A stretch of DNA of 64,000 bases from Paenibacillus sp. OK003 (GTDB taxonomy: Bacteria; Bacillota; Bacilli; Paenibacillales; Paenibacillaceae): contig NZ_FOBD01000011.1 in the NCBI RefSeq assembly GCF_900109515.1, positions 157,721 through 221,720 of the forward strand, in the 5' to 3' direction. Position numbers and translations under genes: made by a program. Below are positions 55,267-63,946 of this stretch, one piece after another. The notes beneath the pieces are model-generated. The model worked only from the letters and a program-made list of their open reading frames with translations, ran no database searches and was not told the origin of the DNA. How positions within the stretch are numbered: position 1 is the stretch's first letter; each line of letters begins with the position of its first letter.

Positions 55267-56748
55267 TTACGGATTGGAGCCACTATTACTGCTACCACTG
55301 TTATTGGAGTTACCTCGACTGGTATTCCCCTGCTGGCTCTGCTCCTGATTGTCCGTATTCGATTCTGTTTCTTCTTCTCCAGGAGCAGTTTCGGTATCCC
55401 CATTCTCAACTTCGGCTGGTGAAGGCTCAGGCCCCACCGTCCCTTGATCCTTCGGATCCTCGCCGGGAGCAACCGTCGTATCATCAGCCTTTTCACTAAT
55501 TTTGACGGTAGCGCTCAGATCATCTGATGACTCATCCAGTTTGGCAAAACGAGGTAAGTCAGCCTCAAGCTTTATTTCATGCGTACCTACCGCAAGTCCA
55601 GCAAGATCCGCAGTCAACTTGATATCATCGCTACTTAGACCTTCAAGCATCGTTGAAGAACCTCTAAGCGTAATATTCAAGCCGCCACTTTTGGGAGTAA
55701 CCAGTGTCCCTTCCAGCCCGTTTCCCGCGCCAGTAAGCGTAATGGGTACGTTCGGAAAGACTTTGGTCGTCTCCTGAAGCTCATCATAAGGCGATACCGT
55801 CACCTTAAGCTGAATCGAACTAGGCTCGATTTTCTCAAAACCGGGCGGCGGCGTCAAGTCCAGGTTAACTGTCGACGTCCCTGCCTCATCGAACTGAGTA
55901 AGATCAAGGGTTACTTGGTCGTAGGACTGTATACCCGCAAGCGCATCCTCTGTTCCGTAAACCGAGACTTCTTTCACGCTTGGCTCAACTGTGGAGAGCA
56001 CCATTCCCTCCGGCAGCTGTCCCGAATATTTGATTCTTAAGGGCACAGTTGTATAGGGCTGACTGACCGGAATACGGACTTCAACGGTTTCTGGTGTAAC
56101 AATCGCATTTTCAATAACCTTGCCTTCGGCATCGTATGCCTGAAGCTTCACTTTTTTCTGCGTCACGTCATCCTTGGCATCCTTCACGCTCACACTGCCC
56201 TGAACCTTCGCTACGGCGTCTAGCTGCCCTTCCGGCAGAGTTACCTTAACTGGACCTGAAGGCTCAACAACGGGCGTTCCAGCGTTGTATCCGGCGGATG
56301 GTTCTCCTTCGGGTACAATATTCACATCGAAGGATTTGGTGCCCAATTTTTCCACGTTGACCGTAACCATGGAAGGCTCCATGCTGACTACCTCAACCCC
56401 GGAAGGCAGATCAGGCACCAATGGCAGTGTATTGGACCCATCCTTCACCTGACTAAGATCCACTAGCACTTTATAATCATCATTCGTAAAAATCGAAGTT
56501 AACATTGAACGCTGCCCTTTAATCTCCAGCCGGACCTCATCCGTACTTAATGAAGTAAGTACGTAGGAGTTACTGTCGAGACCATAGGGCTGAACAGGCA
56601 CAGTGCGCTCCACAACCTTATTCGTTGTCCCGGTCGAGATCGTTGGCGTAGTTGGTACTTCATCCAGATGTATCATGAACCAGAGCAACAAACTCACCGC
56701 TAAAGCGAGAATCTTGGCAAAATTGTTGTTATTGAACCATTTATCCAT
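55267..56748 (-). CDS. cdaR: CdaA regulator with YbbR repeats
   Basis: 493-residue membrane-anchored regulator of the c-di-AMP cyclase. An N-terminal transmembrane helix (about 10-27) is followed by four extracytoplasmic YbbR repeats (up to about 430) and a Ser/Asn/Gly/Glu-rich tail of about 60 residues that is longer than in Bacillus CdaR. I choose ATG 56748 with AAGGGGGG 10 nt upstream, giving an 8-nt overlap with cdaA; a frame start at 56790 has no ribosome site. It lies between cdaA and glmM as in other Bacillota. Confidence 0.95.
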   Translation of the reverse strand: MDKWFNNNNFAKILALAVSLLLWFMIHLDEVPTTPTISTGTTNKVVERTVPVQPYGLDSNSYVLTSLSTDEVRLEIKGQRSMLTSIFTNDDYKVLVDLSQVKDGSNTLPLVPDLPSGVEVVSMEPSMVTVNVEKLGTKSFDVNIVPEGEPSAGYNAGTPVVEPSGPVKVTLPEGQLDAVAKVQGSVSVKDAKDDVTQKKVKLQAYDAEGKVIENAIVTPETVEVRIPVSQPYTTVPLRIKYSGQLPEGMVLSTVEPSVKEVSVYGTEDALAGIQSYDQVTLDLTQFDEAGTSTVNLDLTPPPGFEKIEPSSIQLKVTVSPYDELQETTKVFPNVPITLTGAGNGLEGTLVTPKSGGLNITLRGSSTMLEGLSSDDIKLTADLAGLAVGTHEIKLEADLPRFAKLDESSDDLSATVKISEKADDTTVAPGEDPKDQGTVGPEPSPAEVENGDTETAPGEEETESNTDNQEQSQQGNTSRGNSNNSGSSNSGSNP

Positions 56749-57580
56749 TTTTACGTCCCCCCTTCCGTTTCCAGAGGGTAGTCCAACCATTCTTTTTAGT
56801 CAGATTGGAGGTTGGACGTAGTTCTTCGTATAGTTTGGCAATCAGCGATTCTTCCTTAATATCACGAACAACCTGTCCATTCATCGCAAGCGACACTTGT
56901 CCTGTCTCCTCCGAAACAACCAAACAGATCGCATCCGCAACCTCGGTAATTCCGATTGCTGCACGGTGACGTGTTCCTAGCTCTTTGCTAATAAACGGAT
57001 TCTCGGATAAAGGCAAATAACAGGCTGCCGCCGAAATCTGTTTGCCCTGTATAATGACGGCTCCATCATGGAGAGGTGTGTTCGGAATAAAAATGTTAAT
57101 CATCAGCTCTGAGCTGACCAGAGATTGCATCTGGATCCCAGACTCTGTGTAATCGTTCAGACCCGTTTCCCGTTCGAATACAACCAGTGCACCAATTTTA
57201 CGTCGTGACAAATAATTTACGGACTTGATAATCTCACCAATTAACACCGTTAATTCTTCATCACTTGCTGCTGCCGAGCGTCCAAACAGCTTGCCTCGAC
57301 CCAATTGCTCCAGACCACGGCGCAGTTCCGGTTGGAAGATAATAAAGACCGCAACGACACCAAACGTAAACATCTGGTTCATCAGCCATTTGAGCGTATA
57401 GAGATTTAGCCACGTACTTAATGCCCAGATCACTACAAGGAACAAAATACCTTTGAGCAGCTGAACCGCACGGGTACCCCGCACAAGCAAAATCAATTTG
57501 TACATAATATAGGTAACGATCAATATATCGATAACGTCCTTAATGGACTCTTTCCACGTTAAGTCAGCAAAATAGTTCAT
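56741..57580 (-). CDS. cdaA: Diadenylate cyclase
   Basis: 279-residue membrane enzyme that makes c-di-AMP from two ATP. Three N-terminal helices (about 1-90) precede the DAC domain, with the catalytic DGA in LHDGAV near 170 and GTRHRAA near 203. It overlaps cdaR by 8 nt. c-di-AMP controls potassium and osmolyte transport and is linked to cell wall synthesis, matching the downstream glmM-glmS. The C-terminal tail is very basic. Confidence 0.97.
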   Translation of the reverse strand: MNYFADLTWKESIKDVIDILIVTYIMYKLILLVRGTRAVQLLKGILFLVVIWALSTWLNLYTLKWLMNQMFTFGVVAVFIIFQPELRRGLEQLGRGKLFGRSAAASDEELTVLIGEIIKSVNYLSRRKIGALVVFERETGLNDYTESGIQMQSLVSSELMINIFIPNTPLHDGAVIIQGKQISAAACYLPLSENPFISKELGTRHRAAIGITEVADAICLVVSEETGQVSLAMNGQVVRDIKEESLIAKLYEELRPTSNLTKKNGWTTLWKRKGGRKNG

Positions 57581-58005
57581 AAGCCAGCCCCCGCTATCCC
57601 CATTGATGAGTAAACCCTGCTCTCATATTAACCCATTCGGATTTAATTAATCCTTTTCTCGCATTTGCATCATCCATTCAGGCTCGCCCTCAGAAACAAA
57701 AGTTGGCCAGGAAAGAGCACTCTGATCCAACCAACGTATAGACGAATAGAATCATTTCGATCTATATTTTGCTGATGGAAAGACGCTCTTTAGATTTATG
57801 CAAAAAGCTTATCTATATGTAGTAGTATGTTCTCTTTAGTATCTAGGTTATAACGTTAACGTTCAGGTTGCAAGTTACGGGAGTCACAAACTGCGCAGAA
57901 ACAACACAAATCCCATAAATTACAAAGTCATCAGATAAAAAAAGAGTACCCCAGCAATCTGGAGGTACCCTGCTTGGTATATACCATTGAAGAATTTACC
58001 CTGTT
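57581..58005. other. Control region upstream of cdaA
   Basis: About 425 bp with no gene. It carries the rsiW terminator (57936-57970) and a perfect 12-bp palindrome AACGTTAACGTT at 57852-57863, so cdaA must have its own promoter here; a TTGCAA followed by TATAAC at 15 bp is the closest candidate. I see no riboswitch. Confidence 0.5.
57936..57970 (-). terminator. Terminator of sigW-rsiW
   Basis: AGGGTACC and GGTACTCT arms with an inner CCAG/CTGG pairing, followed on the minus strand by TTTTTTT. Confidence 0.85.
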
Positions 58006-58620
58006 TTAGCGATAAGCCACTTCATTTACCATATTGGTTATTTTGTACCAGAACCAGTCCAGCGCCTGATCAATACTTTTCACCTGACCGGAAATATGTG
58101 CCGTTGAGGCCTGATACAACTGTCCGTCGATGACTGTCAGATTGCCATTTACATCACCGTATACCTGAGCAGTTCCATTCTCTATCGTAAGATCGCCAGC
58201 AATGGACTTGCCCTCCGGAACAATAACCGTGTTTCCTTCAATCACGATCTGGTCCAGATTATTTCCCTTAACGACCATTTCGTTATTCTGATTCCAGAAA
58301 TTCCAGGCGCTAAAGAGCATCACGACCAAAAAGAAGGCTGCCGCCGTCAGCGCGGGATGTCCTTTGACCCATTTGAGCCATATTTGCTGTCTCTTGGGCT
58401 GGGGCAGAGCATTCATAATTCGATTGGTCAGCTCATCCGAGGCAGACGGTGAATAGTGTTTCATGGCAAAGAGTAGCATTTCCGTCTGTTCCAACTCTTT
58501 AAAGCGCATGCGACAATCCGGACAGGTCACAAGGTGACTTTTCAGTTCAACCTTCTGGGCCGGGGACAACGACTCATCCAAACATTCATGCATTAAAGAG
58601 ACGGCCGAGTTGCAATCCAT
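58006..58620 (-). CDS. rsiW: Anti-sigma-W factor
   Basis: 204-residue single-pass membrane protein. The N-terminal zinc-binding anti-sigma domain has the His-x3-Cys-type pattern MHECLDESLSPAQ and HLVTCPDC; a transmembrane helix lies at about 92-112; the outer domain (TVIVPEGKSIAGDLTIENG, then a WFWYK-containing end) matches B. subtilis RsiW. It holds SigW until regulated proteolysis. ATG 58620 lies 135 nt downstream of sigW, a wider gap than usual. The terminator at 57936 ends the operon. Confidence 0.93.
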   Translation of the reverse strand: MDCNSAVSLMHECLDESLSPAQKVELKSHLVTCPDCRMRFKELEQTEMLLFAMKHYSPSASDELTNRIMNALPQPKRQQIWLKWVKGHPALTAAAFFLVVMLFSAWNFWNQNNEMVVKGNNLDQIVIEGNTVIVPEGKSIAGDLTIENGTAQVYGDVNGNLTVIDGQLYQASTAHISGQVKSIDQALDWFWYKITNMVNEVAYR

Positions 58621-58755
58621 ATGAGAGCCAATCCTTTCTTAGATCACTTAGTCCTTGCATCGCCAAAAAGCACGCATAAGACTTGCATACATTACATACG
58701 TATCCGTTTCGGATATGTTTCAAATAAATTCGCCCAAAATAAAGACGTTTTTCAT

Positions 58756-59322
58756 TTACAACTTATACTCCAGTTTTTTACGCAAAAAATCACGCCCCCG
58801 ATGAACACGAGTCTTAATCGTTGTTACGGGCATACCTGTCACATCACTGATTTCCTGTAGCGACAAGTCCTGTAAATATCTCAAAATCATGACTGATTTA
58901 TACTTGGCCGGCAAACTGTCAATCGCTTCACGGATAAGTGTCTGTGTCTCAGACAAAAGTGCTTCGCTCTCTGGTGTACGATCATCGCTTGGAAGCATCG
59001 CATAACCGTCAGATCCTTCCTGATCATTCAGTTCTGCATCCAATGAATAAGAAGGTTTCTTCCGCCGTAAGCGGTCAATACACAGATTGGTCGCAATCCG
59101 GTAAATCCATGTTGAGAACTTCTGGTTCGGATCATACTTTTCCATATTACGAAACACACGCAAAAACGTCTCCTGTACAACGTCTTCGGCTTCATGACGA
59201 TTGTTCAGCATCCGGTATGCCAGATGAAACAGCTTGTCCTTGTATAATTCAACGATTTCTGCAAAGGCCCGCTGGTCACCCTTCAGTACCAGCTTAACAA
59301 GCCTGTTCTCCAAATTGTCCAC
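58756..59322 (-). CDS. sigW: ECF RNA polymerase sigma factor SigW
   Basis: 188-residue ECF sigma factor: region 2 (about 25-95, with FRNMEKYDPNQKFSTWIYRI and LCIDRLRRKK) and region 4 (about 130-185, with LPAKYKSVMILRYLQDLS and TIKTRVHRGRDFLRKKL). I choose GTG 59322 because GGGGGAAT lies 6 nt upstream and the length then equals B. subtilis SigW; an ATG at 59340 would add six residues. It controls the envelope stress and antimicrobial peptide regulon. No SigW-type autoregulatory promoter was evident upstream. Confidence 0.93.
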   Translation of the reverse strand: MDNLENRLVKLVLKGDQRAFAEIVELYKDKLFHLAYRMLNNRHEAEDVVQETFLRVFRNMEKYDPNQKFSTWIYRIATNLCIDRLRRKKPSYSLDAELNDQEGSDGYAMLPSDDRTPESEALLSETQTLIREAIDSLPAKYKSVMILRYLQDLSLQEISDVTGMPVTTIKTRVHRGRDFLRKKLEYKL

Positions 59323-59453
59323 CCTTATTCCCCCAGACATGCTGATGGGTCTTCCGCGTTCTGATACCCGTCCACACTTGTAATTCACCAATCAAATCGT
59401 AAATCAACTTTGGTCAAAAATCAAGACTGTGCCGGAAAATATCCGCCAAAAAC

Positions 59454-59487
59454 AGTAAAAACGGGAACTCCCGAAGGAGTCCCGTTT
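59454..59487 (-). terminator. Terminator of ppc
   Basis: AAACGGGACTCC and GGAGTTCCCGTTT arms with a TTCG tetraloop, then TTTTA on the minus strand. Confidence 0.88.
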
Positions 59488-59578
59488 CATCTCTCACTCA
59501 GGCTGAGGAAAGAATTAAGCTTTTTGCTATCTACTTGGCTGGAAAATTCACTTCATTTATGGTTAAGCAGATTAACGA

Positions 59579-62371
59579 TCAGCCCGTATTACGAAGTCCT
59601 GCAGCAATGCCGTTAATCGTAAGCAGCACTTCTCGCAGCAACTCTGTGTCATCCTCGCCGCGCTCACGCATGTCTCTGAGCTCACTCAGAAGTTGGACCT
59701 GCATGTAGGACAATGGATCGACATACGGATTACGAAGTCGGATCGACTCTTGAATTACCGGTACATCATCCAGAATTTCAGCTTCTCCGGTAATTTTCAG
59801 AATCAGATCTTTGGTGAGCTTGAATTCCGATTCAATCTGACCATAGATGCGATCACGTGCTTCCTCATTGGAAGTCATGGCCGAGTATTCCTTCGCAATG
59901 ACCAAATCTGCTTTGGCAACAGCCATCTGGACCGTATCAATTAGTGTACGGAAGAATGGGAAGTTTTCATACATTTCTTTCAGGACAACCAGATTTTCTT
60001 CTTTATCCTGATAGTAACTTTGCAGTCCCGTTCCTGCCGCATACCATGCGGGAAGCAAATAACGACTTTGGGTCCAGGCAAATACCCAAGGGATCGCTCT
60101 CAAATCCTCGAACTTGTCGCTGTTTTTCCGTTTGGATGGACGTGAACCAATATTCAGTTCCCCAACCTCAGGCAGCGGTGTCGATTCCTTGAAGAAGGTA
60201 AAGAAGTCTGGATCACGGAAAATGAGATCCTGGTATTTGGTCAGGGAAACTTGAGAAATATCTTTGATGATGCTATCCCAATGACGCTCTGATGCCGACT
60301 CTTGCGGCTCCAGACCGTTTAGTGCAGCGGTAATCAAAGCCGATGTAGCCTGCTCAAGACTCCGGTATGCAATTCCCTGAAGGGAATAACGGGAAGAAAT
60401 AACCTCACCCTGCTCTGTAATCTTGATTCCCCCACCAATGGTGTGTGGTGGTTGAGCAAGAATACTGCGGTTGAGAGGCATGCCTCCACGTCCTAGCGCC
60501 CCACCTCTACCATGGAAAAACTTCAGCTTAACGCCGTGTTTATTAGCAACATCGGTGATAGCATTCATCGCCACGCGCAGCTCCCAGTTGGCTGTAACCA
60601 CTCCGCCATCCTTGTTGCTGTCCGAGTAACCCAACATGATTTCATGCAGTTCATTCCGTCCACTCACACTTGCGCGATATATCGGAAGGTTGAACAGCTT
60701 CTCCATAATTTCCGAAGCGGCATGAAGATCATCAATCGTTTCAAACAATGGAACCGCTTGAAGCGTAGATACCACTTCACCGTTATGTTCTTTACGGAAC
60801 AAACCTACTTCTTTGGCAAATACCATAACCTCAAGCAGATCACTTGCTCCTTGGGTCATACTAATCAGGTAGCTTGTGATACAACCGGCCCCAAACTCGC
60901 TCTGAGCACGCTTGATCGTACGGAATACATCCAGACACTCTTTGGTTCCCTCTGTGTATTGGTGATAAGGGGACGTCAGCGGACGAGGATCATCCAGCAA
61001 ACGAGCCAGCAAATCGATTTTGCCATCTTCCGTCAGTCGAGCATAATCTTCTACGATGTTCATCTTGGCCAAAATCTCCGACATCGCATTTTCATGCTCT
61101 TTGCTGTGCTGACGCACATCCAATGAAGCCGTATGGAAACCGAACAGCTCCACTTGACGGATCATTTTGCGAATGGTCGTATCTGCTACATAGTCTGCAA
61201 AATGATGACGCAGGCTGCGATCGATAATCATCAGATCATCCATCAGTCCTTGAGCGCTGTCATAGCGATCAGGCTGTCCTACTTTGTTCTCATCCAGGAC
61301 ATTGTTCAGCTTGGCAATCATATATGCCAATTTAATGCGATATGGCTCTTTTTCATTTCGCCACATATCCACTTTTTTCAATGTTACACAACTACGGTCT
61401 TGCTCAATCGACTGAACCAGTTCATCCGATACGTGGATGATGTTCGTGCTGAAGCTGAGATGTCCCATAAGTTCAATCATAATCCGTTGATACTCACGTA
61501 AAGCGAGCTTACGCTGCATCAACAGTGTCTGCCATGTTACATCTGAAGTTACCGAAGGATTTCCATCCCGGTCTCCACCGATCCAGGAACCGAACCGCAA
61601 ATACGTCGGCACATGCCAGTCATGGTCAGGATAAAATTTATTCAGGCAGCGTTCAAGCTCCTGGTATACATCCGGAAGTACATGGAACAACGTTTCATGA
61701 AAGTAATACATTCCGTTCCGTACTTCATCAAGCACAGTCGGTTTACGGTCACGAAGCTCATCCGTCTGCCATAGTGTAATGACTTCGTTCAGCAGCTTCT
61801 CCCGCAACTGTTCACGTTCACGCAACGTCAGCGTAGGATTATCAAGTGACATGACATCTTCGGATATCCGTTTGTGGATGTCCAGTATAACCCGACGCAT
61901 GGCTTCGGTTGGATGAGCTGTCATAACCAATTCCAGCGATAAATCTTCTAGAATATCCTCTACTTCCTTGTGAGACAGTCCACGTTCCTTCAGATCTTGT
62001 ACTGCTTTTTCAATCGATCCTGGCTGCACAGCGTCCCCTGCAGAACGTTCATAATCCCGTTTACGCCGGATCCGATGGTTTTGTTCAGCAATGTTAACTA
62101 ATTGAAAATAAATCGCAAAAGCTCTAATCACCTGATGGCGATTTTCCGAGTCTAATTCCTGGATCATCGTTTTGAACTCCGCATAAAGTTCTGGCAAGAA
62201 CTCTGCACGCAACGATTTGCTCGTTTCCCGAATCTTCTCAACGATATCTAGAAGCTCCGTGCCTCCTTGATGGACAAGAACTTCTCCGAGTATATTGCCC
62301 AGGAACCGCACGTCTCGCCGAAGCAGGTTGTTGGATTGGCTTTTGCTGGCGGTTACCATAGTTTCAGTCAT
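59579..62371 (-). CDS. ppc: Phosphoenolpyruvate carboxylase
   Basis: 930-residue cytosolic enzyme that makes oxaloacetate from phosphoenolpyruvate and bicarbonate, feeding the TCA cycle. Catalytic motifs are present: TAHPTE near 150, GYSDSNKDGG near 579 and FHGRGG near 618; the C terminus ends NGIAAGLRNTG as in the family. I use ATG 62371 (GGAGGATAAGC upstream); a frame start at 62437 has no ribosome site. It is monocistronic. The length is at the upper side for the bacterial family. Confidence 0.96.
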   Translation of the reverse strand: MTETMVTASKSQSNNLLRRDVRFLGNILGEVLVHQGGTELLDIVEKIRETSKSLRAEFLPELYAEFKTMIQELDSENRHQVIRAFAIYFQLVNIAEQNHRIRRKRDYERSAGDAVQPGSIEKAVQDLKERGLSHKEVEDILEDLSLELVMTAHPTEAMRRVILDIHKRISEDVMSLDNPTLTLREREQLREKLLNEVITLWQTDELRDRKPTVLDEVRNGMYYFHETLFHVLPDVYQELERCLNKFYPDHDWHVPTYLRFGSWIGGDRDGNPSVTSDVTWQTLLMQRKLALREYQRIMIELMGHLSFSTNIIHVSDELVQSIEQDRSCVTLKKVDMWRNEKEPYRIKLAYMIAKLNNVLDENKVGQPDRYDSAQGLMDDLMIIDRSLRHHFADYVADTTIRKMIRQVELFGFHTASLDVRQHSKEHENAMSEILAKMNIVEDYARLTEDGKIDLLARLLDDPRPLTSPYHQYTEGTKECLDVFRTIKRAQSEFGAGCITSYLISMTQGASDLLEVMVFAKEVGLFRKEHNGEVVSTLQAVPLFETIDDLHAASEIMEKLFNLPIYRASVSGRNELHEIMLGYSDSNKDGGVVTANWELRVAMNAITDVANKHGVKLKFFHGRGGALGRGGMPLNRSILAQPPHTIGGGIKITEQGEVISSRYSLQGIAYRSLEQATSALITAALNGLEPQESASERHWDSIIKDISQVSLTKYQDLIFRDPDFFTFFKESTPLPEVGELNIGSRPSKRKNSDKFEDLRAIPWVFAWTQSRYLLPAWYAAGTGLQSYYQDKEENLVVLKEMYENFPFFRTLIDTVQMAVAKADLVIAKEYSAMTSNEEARDRIYGQIESEFKLTKDLILKITGEAEILDDVPVIQESIRLRNPYVDPLSYMQVQLLSELRDMRERGEDDTELLREVLLTINGIAAGLRNTG

Positions 62372-62904
62372 GCTTATCCTCCCATCTGATCGTTCCATTC
62401 GTACACGTAAATTTGACACCTTCATAACATCATACAATAAAATGGACCGAAAATCTTTATTTTTCTACTAGTAAAAATGGGGATTTACCCTGATTTACAG
62501 CACAAAAACACGCTTTATTATTCATTTTCTTGTTCTGCTTCGATCAATGGTCAGATGCTGTCGCATGATACCTTTTTCACGTACTTTTCACTACTCGAAT
62601 AACTCATACCTATTCTTAATTTTTCATAAATATACAGTTAGAGTGGGAATGTTCATTGTACCTGAATAGATTCGTATCTGCGTGATTTCCATGGTTACAA
62701 ACCAGACGAAACATAAAGAAACATGACCGGCAAAGCAAGCTTTTGTATACTTTATCACAGTGACGCAATAAATTAAAGAGTGTATTTATAATTTTTTGTT
62801 TCTTTTTGTAGAATTTAATGAAGGGGCTCAAGGTATTCTTTTACTTATCAGCCAATATAGAGGAGATTCTTATTTTAATGAGGTGTTGTTTCTATAAATA
62901 AAAG
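62372..62904. other. Promoter region of ppc and AT-rich spacer
   Basis: No gene is supported; the minus-strand frame at 62616-62831 is low-complexity and lacks a ribosome site. A -10-like TATGAT occurs on the minus strand near 62425, without a clear -35. Confidence 0.4.
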
Positions 62905-62930
62905 AAAAGCCTCTGTATAAAGAGGCTTTT
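62895..62930 (-). terminator. Terminator of the rRNA-tRNA operon
   Basis: AAAAGCCTC and GAGGCTTTT arms, then TCTTTTATTT on the minus strand, 14 nt after the last tRNA. Confidence 0.88.
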
Positions 62931-62943
62931 CGATGAAACATGA

Positions 62944-63014
62944 AGCGGGTGATGGGAATCGAACCCACGCTATTAGCTTGGAAGGCTAAAGTTCTACCAT
63001 TGAACTACACCCGC
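62944..63014 (-). tRNA. tRNA-Gly (anticodon TCC)
   Basis: Cloverleaf with acceptor GCGGGTG/CACCCGC, anticodon stem TTAGC/GCTAA around loop CTTCCAA. The last tRNA of the operon. CCA is not encoded. Confidence 0.97.
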
Positions 63015-63023
63015 AAATAAAAA

Positions 63024-63097
63024 TCGGGATGACACGATTTGAACATGCGACCCCCTGGTCCCAAACCAGGTGCTCTACCAAGCTGAGCTACATCCCG
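63024..63097 (-). tRNA. tRNA-Pro (anticodon TGG)
   Basis: Acceptor CGGGATG/CATCCCG, anticodon stem CCTGG/CCAGG around TTTGGGA, discriminator A. CCA is not encoded. Confidence 0.97.
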
Positions 63098-63114
63098 ATA
63101 CTTATGAAAAATAA

Positions 63115-63191
63115 TGGCGCGCCCTGAGAGATTCGAACTCCCGGCCTTTTGATTCGTAGTCAAACGCTCTATCCAGCTGAGCTAAGGGCGC
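63115..63191 (-). tRNA. tRNA-Arg (anticodon ACG)
   Basis: Acceptor GCGCCCT/AGGGCGC, anticodon stem TTTGA/TCAAA around CTACGAA, discriminator G. A34 would be deaminated to inosine. CCA is encoded. Confidence 0.97.
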
Positions 63192-63197
63192 AAATAT

Positions 63198-63272
63198 TGG
63201 AGCGGACGACGGGAATCGAACCCGCGACCCTCGCCTTGGCAAGGCGATGCTCTACCGCTGAGCCACGTCCGC
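63198..63272 (-). tRNA. tRNA-Gly (anticodon GCC)
   Basis: Acceptor GCGGACG/CGTCCGC, anticodon stem TCGCC/GGCGA around TTGCCAA, discriminator T. CCA is encoded. Confidence 0.97.
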
Positions 63273-63280
63273 AAAACCTA

Positions 63281-63362
63281 TGCGCGTGGAGGGACTTGAA
63301 CCCCCACGTCGTGAAACGCTAGATCCTAAGTCTAGTGCGTCTGCCAATTCCGCCACACGCGC
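63281..63362 (-). tRNA. tRNA-Leu (anticodon TAG)
   Basis: 82-nt tRNA with a long variable arm. Acceptor GCGCGTG/CACGCGC, anticodon stem CTAGA/TCTAG around CTTAGGA. CCA is not encoded. Confidence 0.97.
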
Positions 63363-63372
63363 ATGTGAAAAG

Positions 63373-63445
63373 TGAGTCATGAAGGGCTCGAACCTTCGAC
63401 ACCCTGATTAAAAGTCAGGTGCTCTACCAACTGAGCTAATGACTC
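63373..63445 (-). tRNA. tRNA-Lys (anticodon TTT)
   Basis: Acceptor GAGTCAT/ATGACTC, anticodon stem CCTGA/TCAGG around CTTTTAA. CCA is not encoded. Confidence 0.97.
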
Positions 63446-63461
63446 AAACTAAAAATTAAAA

Positions 63462-63536
63462 TGGCTGGGGATATAGGATTTGAACCTATGCATGACGGAG
63501 TCAAAGTCCGTTGCCTTACCGCTTGGCTAATCCCCA
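63462..63536 (-). tRNA. tRNA-Gln (anticodon TTG)
   Basis: Acceptor TGGGGAT/ATCCCCA, anticodon stem ACGGA/TCCGT around CTTTGAC. CCA is encoded. Confidence 0.97.
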
Positions 63537-63546
63537 TTAAGTTAAG

Positions 63547-63622
63547 TGGTGGAGGCTGAGGGGATCGAACCCCCGACCCTCTGCTTGTAAGGCAGATGCT
63601 CTCCCAGCTGAGCTAAGCCTCC
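63547..63622 (-). tRNA. tRNA-Val (anticodon TAC)
   Basis: Acceptor GGAGGCT/AGCCTCC, anticodon stem TCTGC/GCAGA around CTTACAA. CCA is encoded. Confidence 0.97.
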
Positions 63623-63628
63623 ATCCTA

Positions 63629-63700
63629 TGACCCGTAGGGGATTCGAACCCCTGTTACCTCCGTGAAAGGGAGGTGTCTTAACCCCTTGACCAACGGGCC
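63629..63700 (-). tRNA. tRNA-Glu (anticodon TTC)
   Basis: Acceptor GGCCCGT/ACGGGTC with one G-U, anticodon stem CCTCC/GGAGG around CTTTCAC. CCA is not encoded. Confidence 0.97.
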
Positions 63701-63710
63701 CCATTTCCAA

Positions 63711-63783
63711 AGCTCTCAACCGGGATCGAACCGGTGACCTCATCCTTACCATGGATGCACTCTACCTACTGAGCTATGAGAGC
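63711..63783 (-). tRNA. tRNA-Thr (anticodon GGT)
   Basis: Acceptor GCTCTCA/TGAGAGC, anticodon stem CATCC/GGATG around ATGGTAA. CCA is not encoded. Confidence 0.97.
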
Positions 63784-63786
63784 AAA

Positions 63787-63862
63787 TGGCTCCCCGAACA
63801 GGGCTCGAACCTGTGACAACTCGATTAACAGTCGAGTGCTCTACCAACTGAGCTATCAGGGA
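63787..63862 (-). tRNA. tRNA-Asn (anticodon GTT)
   Basis: Acceptor TCCCTGA/TCGGGGA with one G-U, anticodon stem CTCGA/TCGAG around CTGTTAA. CCA is encoded. First tRNA after the 5S gene. Confidence 0.97.
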
Positions 63863-63946
63863 ATAATATGCATTTGCAGTGCAAATGCAATTCATCGTAC
63901 AACGTTAACATGCAGAGCCTGTTTTCTATGTAGGATGAAAGAGTTC

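Noticed and set aside
59323..59420. SigW autoregulatory promoter upstream of sigW
   Set aside because: I looked for a TGAAAC/CGTA pair on the minus strand and found no convincing match.
62616..62831. 71-residue minus-strand frame
   Set aside because: AT-rich, Lys/Cys-rich, no ribosome site or similarity; treated as non-coding.
63537..63752. 71-residue minus-strand frame
   Set aside because: It covers three tRNA genes.
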